Assembly (NCBI GenBank): GCA_024336345.1
Contig: JANFOG010000013.1
Location: 372,001-436,000, forward strand
Source of the DNA: Mariannaea sp. PMI_226
Lineage: Eukaryota; Ascomycota; Sordariomycetes; Hypocreales; Nectriaceae
Direction: 5' to 3'
Length of the DNA stretch: 64,000 nucleotides
Below the pieces are notes generated by a model. It ran no database searches. It was not told the origin of the DNA and saw nothing but the letters and a program-made list of their open reading frames with translations. Positions 12,927 to 26,326 of the stretch are shown here, piece after piece. The number at the start of each line of letters is the position of its first letter. The stretch's first letter is position 1. The translations under genes were made by a program, and so were the position numbers.

Positions 12927-14679
12927 GCGCTCAAAATGCTGTGCGCACAACTCTTTACGCATTAAGGTCTATTTTTTGTATGTTGGAGCTAGGACTGTGC
13001 TCTGCTCTTTGGTGGGTAACACAAAGTAGGAATATGCTGCATATAGGGAACAATTCATGACTTGCATACGGGAAAAAAGCTCCATCGACGATGGGGTCAG
13101 GGAAAGCCTTGTGTCTAGATGGATGGATATAGACATGATTATGAGCTGGCATCTTATAATTTGGAGGACGATACAGTGATCTGAGGAACAAACAGAAAGT
13201 CATCGGTGTATGACACCAGATAATGTAATGAGCTACGTATATGAAATATTAAAAAGTACATACACGCCGCGTGAACACTCTTGTTGTGAACAATTCTGTT
13301 GTTGCGCTGAGAGCAGTCGGTGCAACTCATGTATATGAACCCCCAAACCTGATACCCTGGACTGATTTGACCACTTTGGGTAGACAGACTTGTGTCCCAT
13401 GATGGGGGCTAGTGCAAATTGAGAATTGAATTGATTTATTCTAAGATATGCCTTGTCGCACTTTACGATTGATTTGGGAGAGCACATTCGGCTATTTTGT
13501 CTCTGGCAATGTGCCAATGGGCTCAAGTTTGTCTGTTCTGGTAACAAGCTATTAAGGGAGACTAGCCTTGTGGTAAAACGGGCAATTTATATCTACAGTA
13601 TCGACTGCGTATAAAAAATAGATATATATGTAGGCGGACTTCAAGAAGCCAATATAGAATAAATCAGAGCGAAAGACTAGGCAGCAAAATAATATCGGTC
13701 GGCAAATGCCTCTTCAATACCTATCATGCTGTACTCTGTGATATTGGTGGTAACTTCTTGACAAATGTCGCTTACGATGGAATGCGAGATGCTGTGCCAA
13801 TTTTCTTTGCGTGTGTGTATACGACAGCGCCCAGACTTGATTGGGCGGTGGCGGCGTATTACTGAAGAATAGCACCCCTATGCGTGTAATTCGATAGAAA
13901 AAAGTGGTCAGGTTCCCTTTTCCCTCTCACGCCAACTACCAGTGCTAGTATTTGAGAGATGCATTTATCCTGATGGGCGAGAACCCATGTACGAAAAACA
14001 CTAAGCAGTTGAGATCACTACAAATGTCATTTACCTGTTCGGCCATCCTTTTCGGGAAACGCTATTAGTGTCCTAGCTAAGAGAACCCCGCCAATTCCAA
14101 TCATGCCAACTCGCGCCCCATCATTTTGTCATCGTCGCTCTAAAAGGGTCATTGCAACGTGAAATTGGCTGAGGATCGGCCTTTTTCGATGCAAACCAAC
14201 TCGACCCTAGCCAATAACGTTAGATGGAGGGCTAGGCAGTCTATGTTATTATTTAAGCTATGTTCCTACCCCGCTTGATGGTGGCGCAGCCTTACCTTCG
14301 TATGTGTTGTAAATGAAAAGGCGTATGACTGCCCACTGTGAACCAATTGTTTTATGGATTGACACAGGGTGTCGAAACATCCGGGATCTATTCATAGTTA
14401 CCTGTGGATTGTAGCCTTTCCCGTCTTGTTAGGTGGTTTCTGAGCTTCATATCAAAGTTGCTCCGTGGATTACCAATTCCTACAGTACATGACAGACAAG
14501 GGCCAAGGGCTCTGAACACTCCGCCGCTTCTCGGGTTCGCTAGCCGATGAAACTGATATATATCAGGCCAGCCACTTTGCGAGTGGGAGGAATGACAAGT
14601 TCCCAGGGGCAATCATATCATTTATTTTATCTCTGAGCTCTCTTTATTCATTGACTACTCTACCTCCTGAACAAACAAA
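12927..14679. other. Gene-poor interval
   Basis: AT-leaning sequence containing the 3' region of the MFS gene and the promoter of the GFA gene. Several short frames lack any family signature. No RNA gene or repeat was recognised. Confidence 0.45.
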
Positions 14680-15287
14680 ATGAGCAACAACGAGAAGCCT
14701 TCGCAAACCTACGAAGCTGGGTGTCACTGTGGCTTTATCAGCCTCTCTGTGACGCTCTCTCCACCGCTGCCGGAATACAAGGTCCTGAACTGCAACTGCT
14801 CCATCTGTATCCGTGGAGGCTACCTCCTTGTTTGTAAGAAATGAACAGATACTGATGATGCGGGGATATACAATTAATTACTCACGCATATATACATACA
14901 GATCCGCCATATGAGGATGTGATCTGGCATTACGGCTCGGATACTCGAGTGTCTCGTTATGCGTTCAACACAAAAACCCGAGATCACATGTTCTGCCCCA
15001 AGTGCGGCGCAAGCATTGGGATCGACTTTCGAGAGCAAGATCCGAAGAGATACGGAATTAGTGTAAGCCCACCCATGTGTTAAAGAAAAAACAGGTGACA
15101 AATGCTACGTTATTTGGGCTCACTCATGGCGGTCAAATAGGTCCGACAATTCAATGATGTGGATTTGGATGCCTTCCAGTACAAGAAATTTGATGGAGTC
15201 AACATTATGGAACCAGCTGGCAATCTTTCTGGCAAACAAGTCAATAGTGAGACCGGAGAAGAAATCCCTTCTAGCACCTCGACTTAG
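14680..15287 (+). CDS. GFA/CENP-V-type zinc-binding protein
   Basis: Small member of the glutathione-dependent formaldehyde-activating (GFA)/CENP-V fold family; most fungal members have no known substrate. Exons 14680-14833, 14902-15062 and 15141-15287, introns of 68 and 78 nt, 153 residues. Zinc ligands are evident: CHCG near residue 19, CNCSIC near 43-48 and CPKCG in exon 2. The splice joins YLLVY to PPYEDVIWHYGS, the usual position after the second Cys pair, and ends the domain at RYGISV-RQFNDVD. No exon exceeds 60 codons, so the gene is easily missed by frame scanning. It stands alone between long non-coding stretches. Confidence 0.85.
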
Positions 15288-16076
15288 TTTTCCTCGATAT
15301 GGGAAATGTGGTGGTGTGGTGGTGTGGTAAGATGTGGCCATGAATGGGTTTAGTCTCGAGCTGGTCAAAACCCTGGCCGTCGAGGAGGAGAATGAAGTGT
15401 GGTGATCGGCACACGGTGCCAAGTTATGGACAGCCAAGGAAGGATGGTCAGCATGAAATGAAGCCATCCACGCATTCCAAGGATGAACGTGGGAGATCAG
15501 TGCGGGACGACATCATCGGTGGGGGGGCACAAGGGCTCAATTCGTGGACGGGTTGAAGAGCGCACGCTTTATTGTGTGTTTACCAGCGAACAGCTTGAGC
15601 AGATGAAATCCAATCAATTCCATTCATACAGTGCAGTACTTGCATTCCATTTCATGGCCACTTGGATAGTTGAATCCGTGACATCATGACTAGCAGTGTG
15701 AGATAAGTCCCATCAACCATCAGTGAGTGTGCCGAGATGCGGGCGCTGAAGATTAAGGTAGGCGATCGGTTAGTGAGCTTCCCGCTGAAAAGTGTCGCCC
15801 CGGGTGTCACTACGCGCCCCCCGGAAGCGGTCATGGCTGCTGATCGTACCCGCCAATGTTTTAGCGTAGCCTTCTAGTTTCTTGCTCAGAAGCCGGGATT
15901 ATCGACGTCATCGACATGGAAGCTGGGTTTGCTGCCGACAGCTTACAACCAGCAGCTTGTCAATATTTCTCTGCCCCGTCTCCCCTTCTGGTATATTTTT
16001 GATCATCACTCATCTTCTTTTCATTTTTTTTTCGTTGCTCGCCAAATATAGCTCATTGAATGTGGGCTTCAACGCC
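15288..16076. other. Intergenic interval upstream of tricalbin gene
   Basis: Contains a GTGGT-rich microsatellite near 15309-15328 and the probable leader of the tricalbin gene, including a T-run near 16024-16032. No gene recognised. Confidence 0.45.
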
Positions 16077-19000
16077 ATGAACGTCGACGAAACCGTTGTG
16101 CCCTCGGGCCAGCACTATAGCGGTCGCCATCGTGTACCCAACATCCAACAATTTGTGCAGCAACTGGATAAGGAAAAGAAAGAACGGGATGCTAATATTG
16201 ACGCTCAACTGAAGGCAAACAAGAAGTCGCCGGGTGAGGCAAAGGATCACACCAACGACCCAGTTATAAAAAAGGATTACCGCCAAGCTCGTGACCCAGT
16301 AACAGGAAAGGACGTGTATATCAGAGATGCTGATCTCGACTTCGAGGAAGCTGTAGATAATCCCAAGGTATGAATTTCAGATATAGATGAGCACGGATGA
16401 GTACGGGGTGTACGAGACAAGACTGGACTAACACCGCGATGTAGTTGTCCGTTCCAAATGAGAACCTTGGGAAGCCAGCAACCATTGCCACTTCGTCAAA
16501 GCAAAAGGGTGAAGAGTATCGTTATGCCCAGGATGTCACCGCTCCTCCCGACCCGGTCCAAGAGGGCGCAACCTCAGATGTGCCCATTCGAAGTGAGAAA
16601 ACGTCGATTCTGTTCTACAAGACACCCTCAGTCAGCTATGAGCCCATGTTTTCGATCCTCGAGCAGCGCGCCAACGTCCTCTGCGTTGGCATCTTTGTCG
16701 CTGTTGTTTTCCTTGGCAGAATATTTGGTGGCCATCTTCTTGGGCTTATACCTTTAGCCTTTTGTGTTTCTTCTGGCGTCTATCTCTGGGCCAAAGATCT
16801 TATCCGACAAGGCAGGGATCTAGAATGGGCCAGCGAGCAGGAACGGGGTGAGACGGCGACCACCAACCTGATCCCGGAATCAGTAGAGTGGATGAATACC
16901 ATGTTGGGGATTCTTTGGGGCCTTGCAAACCCCGAAATGTTTGCTGCCGTCGCTGACACGTGAGTATAGTGAGAGATAGACCCTCATCATTGTGCCCGGC
17001 GCTAACATGAAAGATAGACTTGAAGATGTGATGGCTGCATCAGTACCTGGCATCATTGAGAATGTTCGGGTGGCCGATATATCTCAGGGAAACAACCCCA
17101 TTCGTATCCTCAATATGCGCGCCTTGCCTGATTCTCATGTCCAAGATATCAAAGATGAATTGCATCGACAGAATGAGAAGAATACAGACCCGGAAGAGCT
17201 GGCAGCCAATGAACAGGCCGGCTCTTTTTACAACCTCGAGGTCTCAGTCGCTTACCATGCGAAGCCTTCAGGACAAGACATAGCATCCAAGGCGCGCAAT
17301 ATGGGAATGCAACTTGTCTTCTACCTCGGCATCAAGGGTCTCTTTGGTGTTCCTCTACCTATCTGGGTTGAGTTGATTGGATTAGTTGCTACGGCTCGAG
17401 TTAGGCTGCAGTTGACTCCCGACCCCCCTTTTCTCAAGACAATGACCTTTACCCTCATGGGCCGTCCCAAGGTCCAAGCCGGCTGCACACCAATGATTGA
17501 GAAAGGCGTAAACATCCTCAACCTCCCTCTTATCTCCAACTTTGTGAACTGGGCCATTGGCACTGCTGCTTCCATGTATGTCGCGCCGAAGAGTATGACC
17601 CTGGACTTGAGTAAGATGCTCCAAGGTGACGACATCAAGAAGGAGACGGAGGCTCTGGGTATTTTGTTCATCCGGATTCATAAGGCTGTTGGACTGAGCA
17701 AGCAGGACCAACGCGGTAGTAAGGGTGGTGGCTCTGACCCGTACATCACAATCAGCTGGAGCAAGTTCTCGAAACCACAGTTCTGCACCCGTGTGATTCA
17801 AGATGACTTGAACCCTGTGTTTGAAGAGAGCTGCGGACTCTTAGTTACCCCTGACCTTCTGAAGGCTGACGAACAGCTGTCTGTTGAGCTTTGGGATAGC
17901 GATCGCTCTTCTGCAGACGATGTTGTCGGAAAGATTGAACTCAGCATTCAAAAGCTCATTCAGCACCCAGGAAAAATGTTCCCGCAAGTTTCTAAACTGA
18001 AAGGCGTTAAGGCTGACAGCGAAATGCCGGGTGAATTATACTGGGAGGTTGGCTTCTTTGGCAAGACTCAGTTCCGCAAGGCCCTTCGCACCGATGGCAG
18101 AGACATCAACCTTCCCAAGGAACTTAGCGACAAGCCCGAACTCCAAGAAGAGAAGGGCGTTGTTGAATCTAAGGAGGAGGACGCAGTCATTCACACTCCT
18201 CCAGATCCTCTCTGGCCGTCTGGTGTTCTCAGCATCGTTGTGCACCAGATTGTGGGACTAGAGATGGCTAACATCAAGGGATCTAACGGCAAGCGTAAGG
18301 GCCGAGAGTATGAGCCTGCTCGACCCGAGGCTGGTCCTGTGAAAGAAGAGCAGTCCAAGACGCTGCCAAGCTCGTACTGTACCATTATCCTCAACGATGA
18401 CCTTGTGTACAAGACCAGAACAAAGGTTGTTTCCTCTCAACCCATTTTCAATGCGGGTACTGAGAGGTTTATCCGAGACTGGCGATCGTGTATTGTGACC
18501 GTCGCTGTTCGAGATTCTCGCAACCGTCAACACGACCCAATCATCGGTGTTGTACCTTTGAAGTTGAGCAACATCCTACAAACCAGCAGCGAATCTACGA
18601 GATGGTACCCTCTGGATGGCGGTATTGGCTTCGGAAGAATCCGTATCTCTCTCCTCTTCCGATCCTGCGAACTTCGACTACCACCTCCTCAGCTCGGTTG
18701 GGATATTGGCACCTTCGAGTTCCTGTCTGAAGCTATCACTACATCTGGCTACGCCCCGACAGAGAAGGTCAGGATCCGACTACGCACTGGAGGCTCATCT
18801 GCCGATATCCAGAAAGCTGCTTCAGCTCGTGAGGGTGATGGAATGAGAATTGATATTCGCAAGCAGAACGGAGACCAGCAGCTTCGCCTTCCCGTTCGAC
18901 ATCGCTACTCGTCACCCGTCTTCGTTGAGATCTACCCGTCCGGCAAGCGCAGCCCTGATGCGTACGCTACTTTCTGGCTATTGGAGTTGGTTGATGGCGA

Positions 19001-19814
19001 GGAAAAGGATTTCGACATACCCATCTGGAAGTGTAACAACTCAATGAGGCTGTCGCAGAATTACATTACGGAAGAGAACTACCGAACTATCCCAGACATT
19101 GATATCCAAGAAGTCGGTCGACTTCGATTCCGTGGTCGCTTCTCGGCCGGAACTGATACCGATCACATCAAATTCGTGAGCTCTAATGATACCCGCGAGA
19201 CGATTGAGACTTGGGAGGCCTGCTATGCTGAGGGCGTTCGGCAGCAAGAAGTTCATGCTGAAGTTCCCGAGCTGATCCAGAAATTGCACGACGAGTCTCT
19301 CACCCAGGGACGCGATGTTCTTGCCCAAGCAGATGAGAAGGAGAAGGCCAAATGGCTAGCCAAAGATGGTACCGACTGGAGCGGAGCCTTTGGCAAGAAT
19401 CCTGCAGATTTAATGGCCAAGCGAGATAGTCAGCCTTCGGACGAGAATGAAGAGTATGATGAATTTGACGAAGATGACGACGATGACGACGATCCAGACC
19501 TCGGGATTCACGATGGTGAGACTGACCCATCAAGTCCATCAGAGCACCGTGCGTCTATGGAAAGTCATGGAACTTCTGCCACAAACGGATCTCTCGCCAG
19601 CAACGGCAGCGCCAGCAGCAAGAACCCACTTAAGAAGTACAGAAGCTATCGAGAGCGCAGTCGGGATCTTCACCGCAAGCATCGTGGATTGATGCAGTGG
19701 CGACCTATGCGCAACGTGCAGTTTGCTAAGGACGAGGCCATGTTTGGACTGCGCAAGGTGAGGACGATGGGTGCTTTGGAAGGAAGAAAGCCGGATGTCG
19801 AGACGGAGGTTTAA
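16077..19814 (+). CDS. Tricalbin-like SMP and C2-domain membrane-contact protein
   Basis: Predicted ER-anchored tether and lipid-transfer protein at ER-plasma membrane contacts. Exons 16077-16367, 16445-16959 and 17018-19814; introns 77 and 58 nt; 1200 residues. A soluble N-terminus of about 170 residues is followed by a hydrophobic hairpin near 173-220 (IFVAVVFLGRIFGG, LIPLAFCVSSGVYLW). An SMP lipid-binding domain spans about 248-470. C2 domains begin near 482 (ILFIRIHKAVGLS; GSDPYITISW) and near 670 (LSIVVHQIVGLEMA), the latter interrupted by a charged insert. An acidic Asp-rich run lies near 1077-1099 and the C-terminus is basic. The start is the only ATG in a good position in this frame. 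The SMP plus C2 order is diagnostic of tricalbins/E-Syts. Confidence 0.9.
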
Positions 19815-20573
19815 AAGTGTCCAGGTTGTACCGAATTACCTTGTTTCCTGACGGCGAAAGGGTCAAGATTGTACACATTGTTTGTATTCTGCTGTTTTGG
19901 AGGCTTGTTTGCCAGGCGTTGTGTGTATTTTATTTGCTATGTACGGATGATATGAATGGGAATGATGGGATTATCGAGTGTTGATGATTAACTAGTTTGA
20001 TAATGACGTTTGATTAAAAGTTCAAGTCGGTCCTCCTCTTCTTGCCTGATGTATATGTGTTGGGAGGCAGGAATACTGTCACGCCCGCAATAACTTGTAA
20101 TCGGGGGCTATTAGATTGCTAGGTCGCATCGCGATTCTGTTGTTTCAAAGTTGAGCAAAGGAGTTGCGTTTAGACCCAAGAGCTTCGAAGAAATTCATAA
20201 ATGACGGCAATGAAGATACAAGATGTTTGAAGAATCATTACAAGCAGAATATACGCGATTTTGCGTCGTCTCAATAACTGTTTGTATTGATAAGTTATCA
20301 CTACTTGCGCTGTCGGATGTAGCGAGGACCGTCGCTTAATCTTCGGCTATTACTCAAGGCGATTGATACTGGAATAAGGTAGGTACCACTAATTAACTAC
20401 AGACTACCAACTTCTCCTAATGCTTGGACACCCAATGAACTCATCTCTTGGTTATTAAACAACCATAACTTGCTATATTCAATACGGGAGGAAACAAAGC
20501 TTGCTATGTAGGCAGGAAAACCACAACACCTTTCTTCAGCGCAACAGGATTTCTCATCAGCGCGCCACAAAGG
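19815..20573. other. Intergenic interval
   Basis: The 3' region of the tricalbin gene and the upstream region of the zinc-finger gene, with a GGTAGGTACC near 20380. No gene recognised. Confidence 0.45.
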
Positions 20574-21689
20574 ATGGAACCGAACAGCCTCATGGGCCCC
20601 ATTCAAGGCGCTACACCCAGGAAAATATTCCAACCAGCCCATTTGACTCGATACGACTCCGCCACAGGAAGCATCAGCTCTGAAGACCCATTAGCACGCT
20701 CAGAGCCCTCAACGAGGGGCCAAAGTCCAGTCAGAACGACCCAGCGGTCCCGGCCAGTCACGCCAAACTCAGCACCCAGGTCTGCAGCCTCGAGAATCGC
20801 GGTCCTTCTCAGCGCAAGTAAGAGGGACAGCCATGACTCTTTTGAGATCCAAGATAAGCATCAAGGATCGCTTTTCCCTGTTATTTTAGGTTCAAATTCC
20901 GCTCCGCCCGCAGGGCGAGAGGGACTCGAACTCCCAGCGGGGGGCCCGTCTCTGGGCTCCCTCGCGTCGGCGTATAACAACAGCCCAGTTGCTCAATCGC
21001 GCGTGTCACCATCAGGCACCTACCGCGGCCGGGGCAGACCCAAGGGATGGAGACCAGGGAAGCCTTTCAATTCAACAAAAGTAATACCCGTCACCGCTGC
21101 AGCATCTCGCCAGATGAGACAGGTCAAACCAATACCTCCACCCAACGGATATCCCAAACGTAGAGGACGGCCACCCAAGCCTCCATCGCCACAACCTAGG
21201 GAAATTTACTGCAAATCCAGAGCCCCCTTTCTTGTGTTTTTGTGCGAGTGGCAGGGCTGTAAAGCTGAGCTGCACAACCTGGACACGCTTCGGCGTCACG
21301 TATACATTGTCCACGGCCAGGACACCACCTGCCTCTGGGCAAATTGTGCACATGCGGAAGCACCTCTAAATCTGTATAGTGACAGACTTTTCAAGGCACA
21401 CATGGAAGAGGCGCACCTGGTGCCGTTTGCATGGCATGTGGGCGACGGGCCAAGCAACACCAGCGGAACGAAAACGGAGCGAGGAACTGCCGAGGAAGAT
21501 AACTTGCCAGACTACCTCAAGGATGAGAATGGGAACCAAGTGACGCCCTCCGTGAGGGACCAGCGTGTGGAGGACTTTGCGACTTGGAAGCTGAACCGGC
21601 GGCGACTCAAGGAGCTGCTGATACGGAGGGATGAAAACCTCCAGAGTGCCGAGTCAGATGTAGCGATGGAGAGTGAGAAGACTCAGTGA
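20574..21689 (+). CDS. C2H2 zinc-finger protein with two AT-hooks
   Basis: Putative nuclear DNA-binding protein, 371 residues if unspliced. Two AT-hook cores are visible: RGRGRPKGW near residue 152 and RRGRPPKPP near 195. A C2H2-type finger follows near 224-248 (CEWQGC, then DTLRRHVYIVH) and a second degenerate Cys/His unit (CLWANC, FKAHMEEAH). A GTAAGA...TTTTAG stretch at 20818-20889 is exactly 72 nt and in frame; if spliced, the product is 347 residues and joins LLSAS to SNSAPPAGRE. The N-terminus is Ser/Pro-rich and likely disordered. No target can be inferred. The start is the ATG at 20574, the first in this frame. Confidence 0.75.
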   Translation: MEPNSLMGPIQGATPRKIFQPAHLTRYDSATGSISSEDPLARSEPSTRGQSPVRTTQRSRPVTPNSAPRSAASRIAVLLSASKRDSHDSFEIQDKHQGSLFPVILGSNSAPPAGREGLELPAGGPSLGSLASAYNNSPVAQSRVSPSGTYRGRGRPKGWRPGKPFNSTKVIPVTAAASRQMRQVKPIPPPNGYPKRRGRPPKPPSPQPREIYCKSRAPFLVFLCEWQGCKAELHNLDTLRRHVYIVHGQDTTCLWANCAHAEAPLNLYSDRLFKAHMEEAHLVPFAWHVGDGPSNTSGTKTERGTAEEDNLPDYLKDENGNQVTPSVRDQRVEDFATWKLNRRRLKELLIRRDENLQSAESDVAMESEKTQ

Positions 21690-22242
21690 GAAGTTGCGGG
21701 TTCGAAGCCACCTCTCCATTACCTCATAGGAGGACAGGAGGAGGACGTCATTCTACTTTTTGCTTTTATTTCTGTTGATTAAAGGGCGTAAAAGGAGTTT
21801 GAGCGTCATTCAAAATCGTGTACAGAAGTGTGCTTGCCAGCCAGCGTTATTGATCAGTGTTGTCTTCCGTGAATGACACAAGTTAGGTAGTTTAGAAACC
21901 AAGTTAAGGAGCTTCCGGCTGCCGCCACCATCATTGCTTTGACCCGCATAGGCGAATATCTCCTCTGGTATGTTACAGGGACAATAATAACCAATACCGC
22001 CAAGGCATAGGCACCTGCACCTTGTCCCCTTCATAATTAACTACCTGATCCTTTTACTCAGAAGACGAGAATGGCTTTCAAAACAATTTTGGTCAGAGAC
22101 GACCTTTATTTTGCTCAACCACCCTTGCTGCCGGCGCTGCGATAGACGGCATGATACAAGTAACAAAGCTCTGGGAACAAACTATCATATTTCTTATTGG
22201 AAACAGCCAACTGAATGCTAAATTCGCTATCTAGTTGAATAA
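21690..22242. other. Intergenic interval between convergent genes
   Basis: Separates the zinc-finger gene from the 3' end of the first NLR-like gene. No coding or RNA signal recognised. Confidence 0.45.
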
Positions 22243-25200
22243 CTAGTGGTAGACATAGAAAACCAGTTTGTCGAATAATTGAGAGTCTTTCTCGATCTCT
22301 GGTGCCCAGTCTTTGCCTATGATTTGGGTCAAATACTTCCAGGCACTGCTCAACAACTTTTCCGCCTCTACATCCTCATTCATGGCCGTCTTTACAAGAG
22401 ACAAGTAGAAAAGTGATCGTGTCTTTTCCCTAGTTGCCATGAATGATTTTTCAAATATGGAAATAGCATGCTCCAATGCCCCAGCAGCTCCTTCGCAGTC
22501 ACCGTCTTCGTAAAGCAGGACACCAATTTTGTGTAGCGATACCGCCGTGACAAAGTGCTCACCACACAATTGCTGACGGATGCGGAGAGCACGGGCGTGA
22601 AATTCAAACCCTTGAGCCCTTGCTTTGGCACCTTCAGGTTCCCTCTTCTGTGCTAGGGCTAGGTATGAGTTGCCGATTCCATATAAGAACAAGGCACCGC
22701 GTTGAGTGTTCTCAACGATCAGCCCGTCAGCAAACTCGTCGCCATACTCGAACTGCAACTCAAGGGCTTCTTCAGGTTTACCCCGCTCAGTGTACAGTCT
22801 CGACAGGTTGTGTGCTATATGTACTCGCCAATCCTTGTAGGCCTTCTTGTCGGCAATATTCTTAGCAACAGATAAGCCCTCTTTAAACAACTCCTCGGCA
22901 CGTTCAAGCTCGCCGAGCCCTGTACATGCACAGCCCCAATCTGATAGAGACGTAGCTAACAGCCAAGTGTATTCTCCCTTGGAATCCGGCTGTTTTTGCT
23001 CCTCTTCATAGCGCGCGCGGTATATATCAACAACTTGGGAGAACCAGCCAGCCGATTCTGGTAGTTGATCGCACTCCATACACACGCAGCCGTAGGCAGT
23101 CATCAGCTTGGCAAAAAAAGGGTCCTTATCGCCATTTTGGGCACAGATCGATCGTGCAGTCTCGAGTAAGGGAAATGCGAACTCTGACATGCGTCGTTCG
23201 AATAAATACCATGATGCATAAAAGAAGAGTCTTACGAAGCCAGTTGGGGGTTTCAAGTACGGTGCATCGCGACATCTTGCCTCGAGTTCAAGAACGTGTG
23301 GGAGATAGAGTGCGCATGTGGGCCAGAATGCATTCATACGGAAGACATTGTCTTCGTTCACTTTCCAGGCCGCGAGCACAATGGCTAGCGCATCTTCAAG
23401 AAGTTGAGCTTGATCCTCTTCACTGAGTTGATGGAAGACTGTTTCCTGAACTAGTCGATGAATGGTCAGACTTCGAGCCTTGGCGGCGCCGTAACCAGTA
23501 ACAGCGCCAGTTTCGGCTTTGATGACCAAGCCACGGGATATGAGCTCTTTGACAGCAGTGTGATACGGGAGGCCGCTGTTGAGGAACCTTAATGCAGATC
23601 TGCCATTCACCTTGGATCCCTCCCAAAGGAGGGATTCAGGAACACCGTCAGGGTCGAAGCAAGACATTAGCCGCAGAAGCTTGAGCGCATTCATGCCAAG
23701 TTTGAGGATGGAGACTTTCCACACTGTTGCAAGAGAATACTCATAGAAGAGATTCACAGACGACGTCTCCAATTCGGAGATACTCTGGTTGGATTGATGG
23801 GCAGAATGGTAGAGCTCCTGGAATTCTTCGAGGGTGCAGTCGCACTCCAGGATGAAGCTAGAGACTTGAACAATAGCGAGAGGAAGATAGCCTGCTCATA
23901 TATCAGCAGACCTTTGATGATGCTAAGAGTTGGGAAGAAAATACCTAATTGCTTGATAATATCGGAAACGCGTTCTTTGTTGTGAGTGCCGACGGCGTGG
24001 TGATCCGACCCACGAGAGGTCAAGAGGGTGATGAACAATGTTTCCCCCTCATCCGGAGTCAAAGGTGAGATTCGCATTCCAGAGTCTGCAACATGTGTAG
24101 CTGCCGGGTTTCGACTGGTGATGATTATGGCTCCCCTATTTCCAGGTGGCCAAAACGGCCTCAGAGCCTGGAGATCGTCTGCGTTGTCAAACACGAGCAG
24201 CCAATCGACATCACACTCGCTCAACCATGTTTTCAAAACAGTAGTTACTGCGTCGGCGTCTTTTTGAGAACCCTCAGGCTCTAAATGAAGGCGTTTAGCT
24301 GCGACAGTATACGACTCTGCGAGCTTTTGCTGTGTGTCAGATTGCATCCACAGCACGACGGGATACTCATCCAGGTGGTCATGGATGTACTTTAGCGCAA
24401 TCTGGGTCTTGCCCACTCCACCGAGGCCAGATATGGCAAAAGACGACCTCTGCTTTCGTGAAACGACTAGGTGGGCTTTCATTTTGTCCAGAATCTCCTG
24501 CCGACCATGGAACAGTGGGTTCGCTGAGTAAGGTATCATGTGGCATGGGATGGCTGCTTTGGATTCTACCTGAGACTGAAGCTTCAGCTGGTCAAGAATC
24601 TCTTTGATCTCGACGTGGCGTTTATTCTGAACAATGAGATTGGCAGCTTCGATTTCTTTCTCCACGACCTTCTTCTGGTCTTCAATTTCCTGGAATGCTT
24701 TGAGCAGAGCTGTTGGTGCTGGTTCCACGAGTTTATGCGTCCCTTAGTTTGTTAGCATTCCAACTCGACTGTCTTCAGGAGCTGGGGTTTTGGTACATGA
24801 AGATGAAGATTTTATTCTGTCTAAGGCAGCCAGAAGGAAGGCAATAACTTTCGAGTAGAACTTAATCATGCTAGCCTCCACGTCCCCCATCTCTGCGAAA
24901 ACGACTTCGTAGGTCCTAAAGTGTGGGACGGCGGACGCAATATTTCGTATCGCTTGATCGAAGATGTTTCTTGTTTCGGAACTGACATTGCTTCGCTTGT
25001 CGCTCACGTCAGCTATATGTAGGGAATGAAATTATAAAAGTGTCAAGCATACGGACCTCGTTGAGAAGGTAAACTCCAACCCAGATAGTAGTTGATACTT
25101 CAGGGAACGATGTTGTGAAGATTGTTAAAACTTTGGTGAGACTTTTGATCTTCGCAATACTCTCTGGGGACACAGCCGGTTTCGAAATTTGGTTCTTGCC

Positions 25201-25356
25201 CGCTTTTCCGGGGGAGGGTTTTGACAAGGATTCAATGATCTTCTCAAGGTCGTTGGATTTCTGCTTGAGAAAGAATTCTTTGTCCTCAGCACTGAGCTTT
25301 TGTTGATAATCTGACACGGCCTGGTGCCAGAGCTTGTCATGAGGGGTGGCTGCCAT
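22243..25356 (-). CDS. NLR-like STAND protein 1 (helical N-term, NB-ARC, TPR)
   Basis: Predicted signal-transducing NTPase of the fungal NLR type, possibly involved in non-self recognition. Exons in reading order: 25356-25053, 25012-24797, 24718-23945, 23891-22243; 980 residues. The N-terminal ~170 residues are helical and resemble Goodbye/DUF7708-type STAND effector regions (LWHQAVSDYQQKL; FRTYEVVFAE). The Walker A motif GLGGVGKT is at 271-278 and Walker B WLLVFDNADD near 346-355, followed by IIITSRN. Splicing at 23945/23891 restores LGYLPLAIVQVSSFILE, the GLPLA region. The C-terminal half holds TPR-like helices (ELERAEELFKEGLSVA; CEGAAGALEHAISIFEKS). The first intron is only 40 nt. Its partner at 44.4-48.0 kb has the same domain order and strand. 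Confidence 0.82.
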
Positions 25357-26326
25357 CGCAAATATGAGATGTGAGTCAAACCCGTCAATCTCGGACTATA
25401 CCCTGTGGACGAAATTTTGTTAGTCAATATATTGGACCACACGGAGCAACAATATCGAGTGTTAAAAATGGACTGCAAGTCCTTACCTAGATCCGATTAT
25501 CGCTCTTCATTGCGTGACATGTGGGTGATCATGCCAAACGCGGGGCCACAAGAAAAAGCTGCCAACTTGAAACCAGACATCTATGATGGAGCAACAAGAA
25601 CTACATGAGCTATGAAATTTGGGATGCCCAAGCGTGCTTAGTTTCACAAGTCTAAGACACTTGCTAGTGACGGAACTGAATTGGGACCTATCTACCCACC
25701 TTACTTCAGTACGTGTACTTACGAGAAAGTAAAGCACGGTAATCTGTACTTGTACGCTACATCTACGAAGCGGTTGATTTCAGCACGGCTATGCAGCTGG
25801 AAAAAAGCAAAGGGAGACTCCTGGAGAGGCGTGTCACTGGCTGGATAGTTGGGGTTTTTATACATGGATGTAGAGCATCATCCATATCCAACCCCCTTTC
25901 ATGCAGTGAGCCCATGCACCAAATGATCCCCGAGCGTCTTCCTGTATGTAACTAAAGGCAATGGGAGGTCAGTGTATCTAGCTAGGAGGCATATACATCG
26001 GTCGATGCACCGAGGTTTGCGGATGTTTCACGGCTGCTGGCCCACATCCGACGTATTACAGAGCTTGATCATAGACCGGTCAAGACTAGTCACACCGACC
26101 CAAGAGCAGAACACTAATGTGACAATACTATCCATTTATCTATTGGGTGATGTTGTTGTTGTTGTTTAGCCGAGCCTGATTTTTGTTGCACTTTATGACG
26201 TGATCCAGCGGCAAAGTGCAATGCAACCTGTAACTTACTGTGTGATTATCGTATGACTGCTTGCTTTGTCAGGTCCTACTCGGCTAGCTACCTAGATAAG
26301 CCAGCAAGTTAAGGTAGTAGTAGTAT
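25357..26326. other. Intergenic interval
   Basis: Upstream region of NLR-like gene 1 and 3' region of the first S12 hydrolase. No gene, repeat or RNA recognised. Confidence 0.45.
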
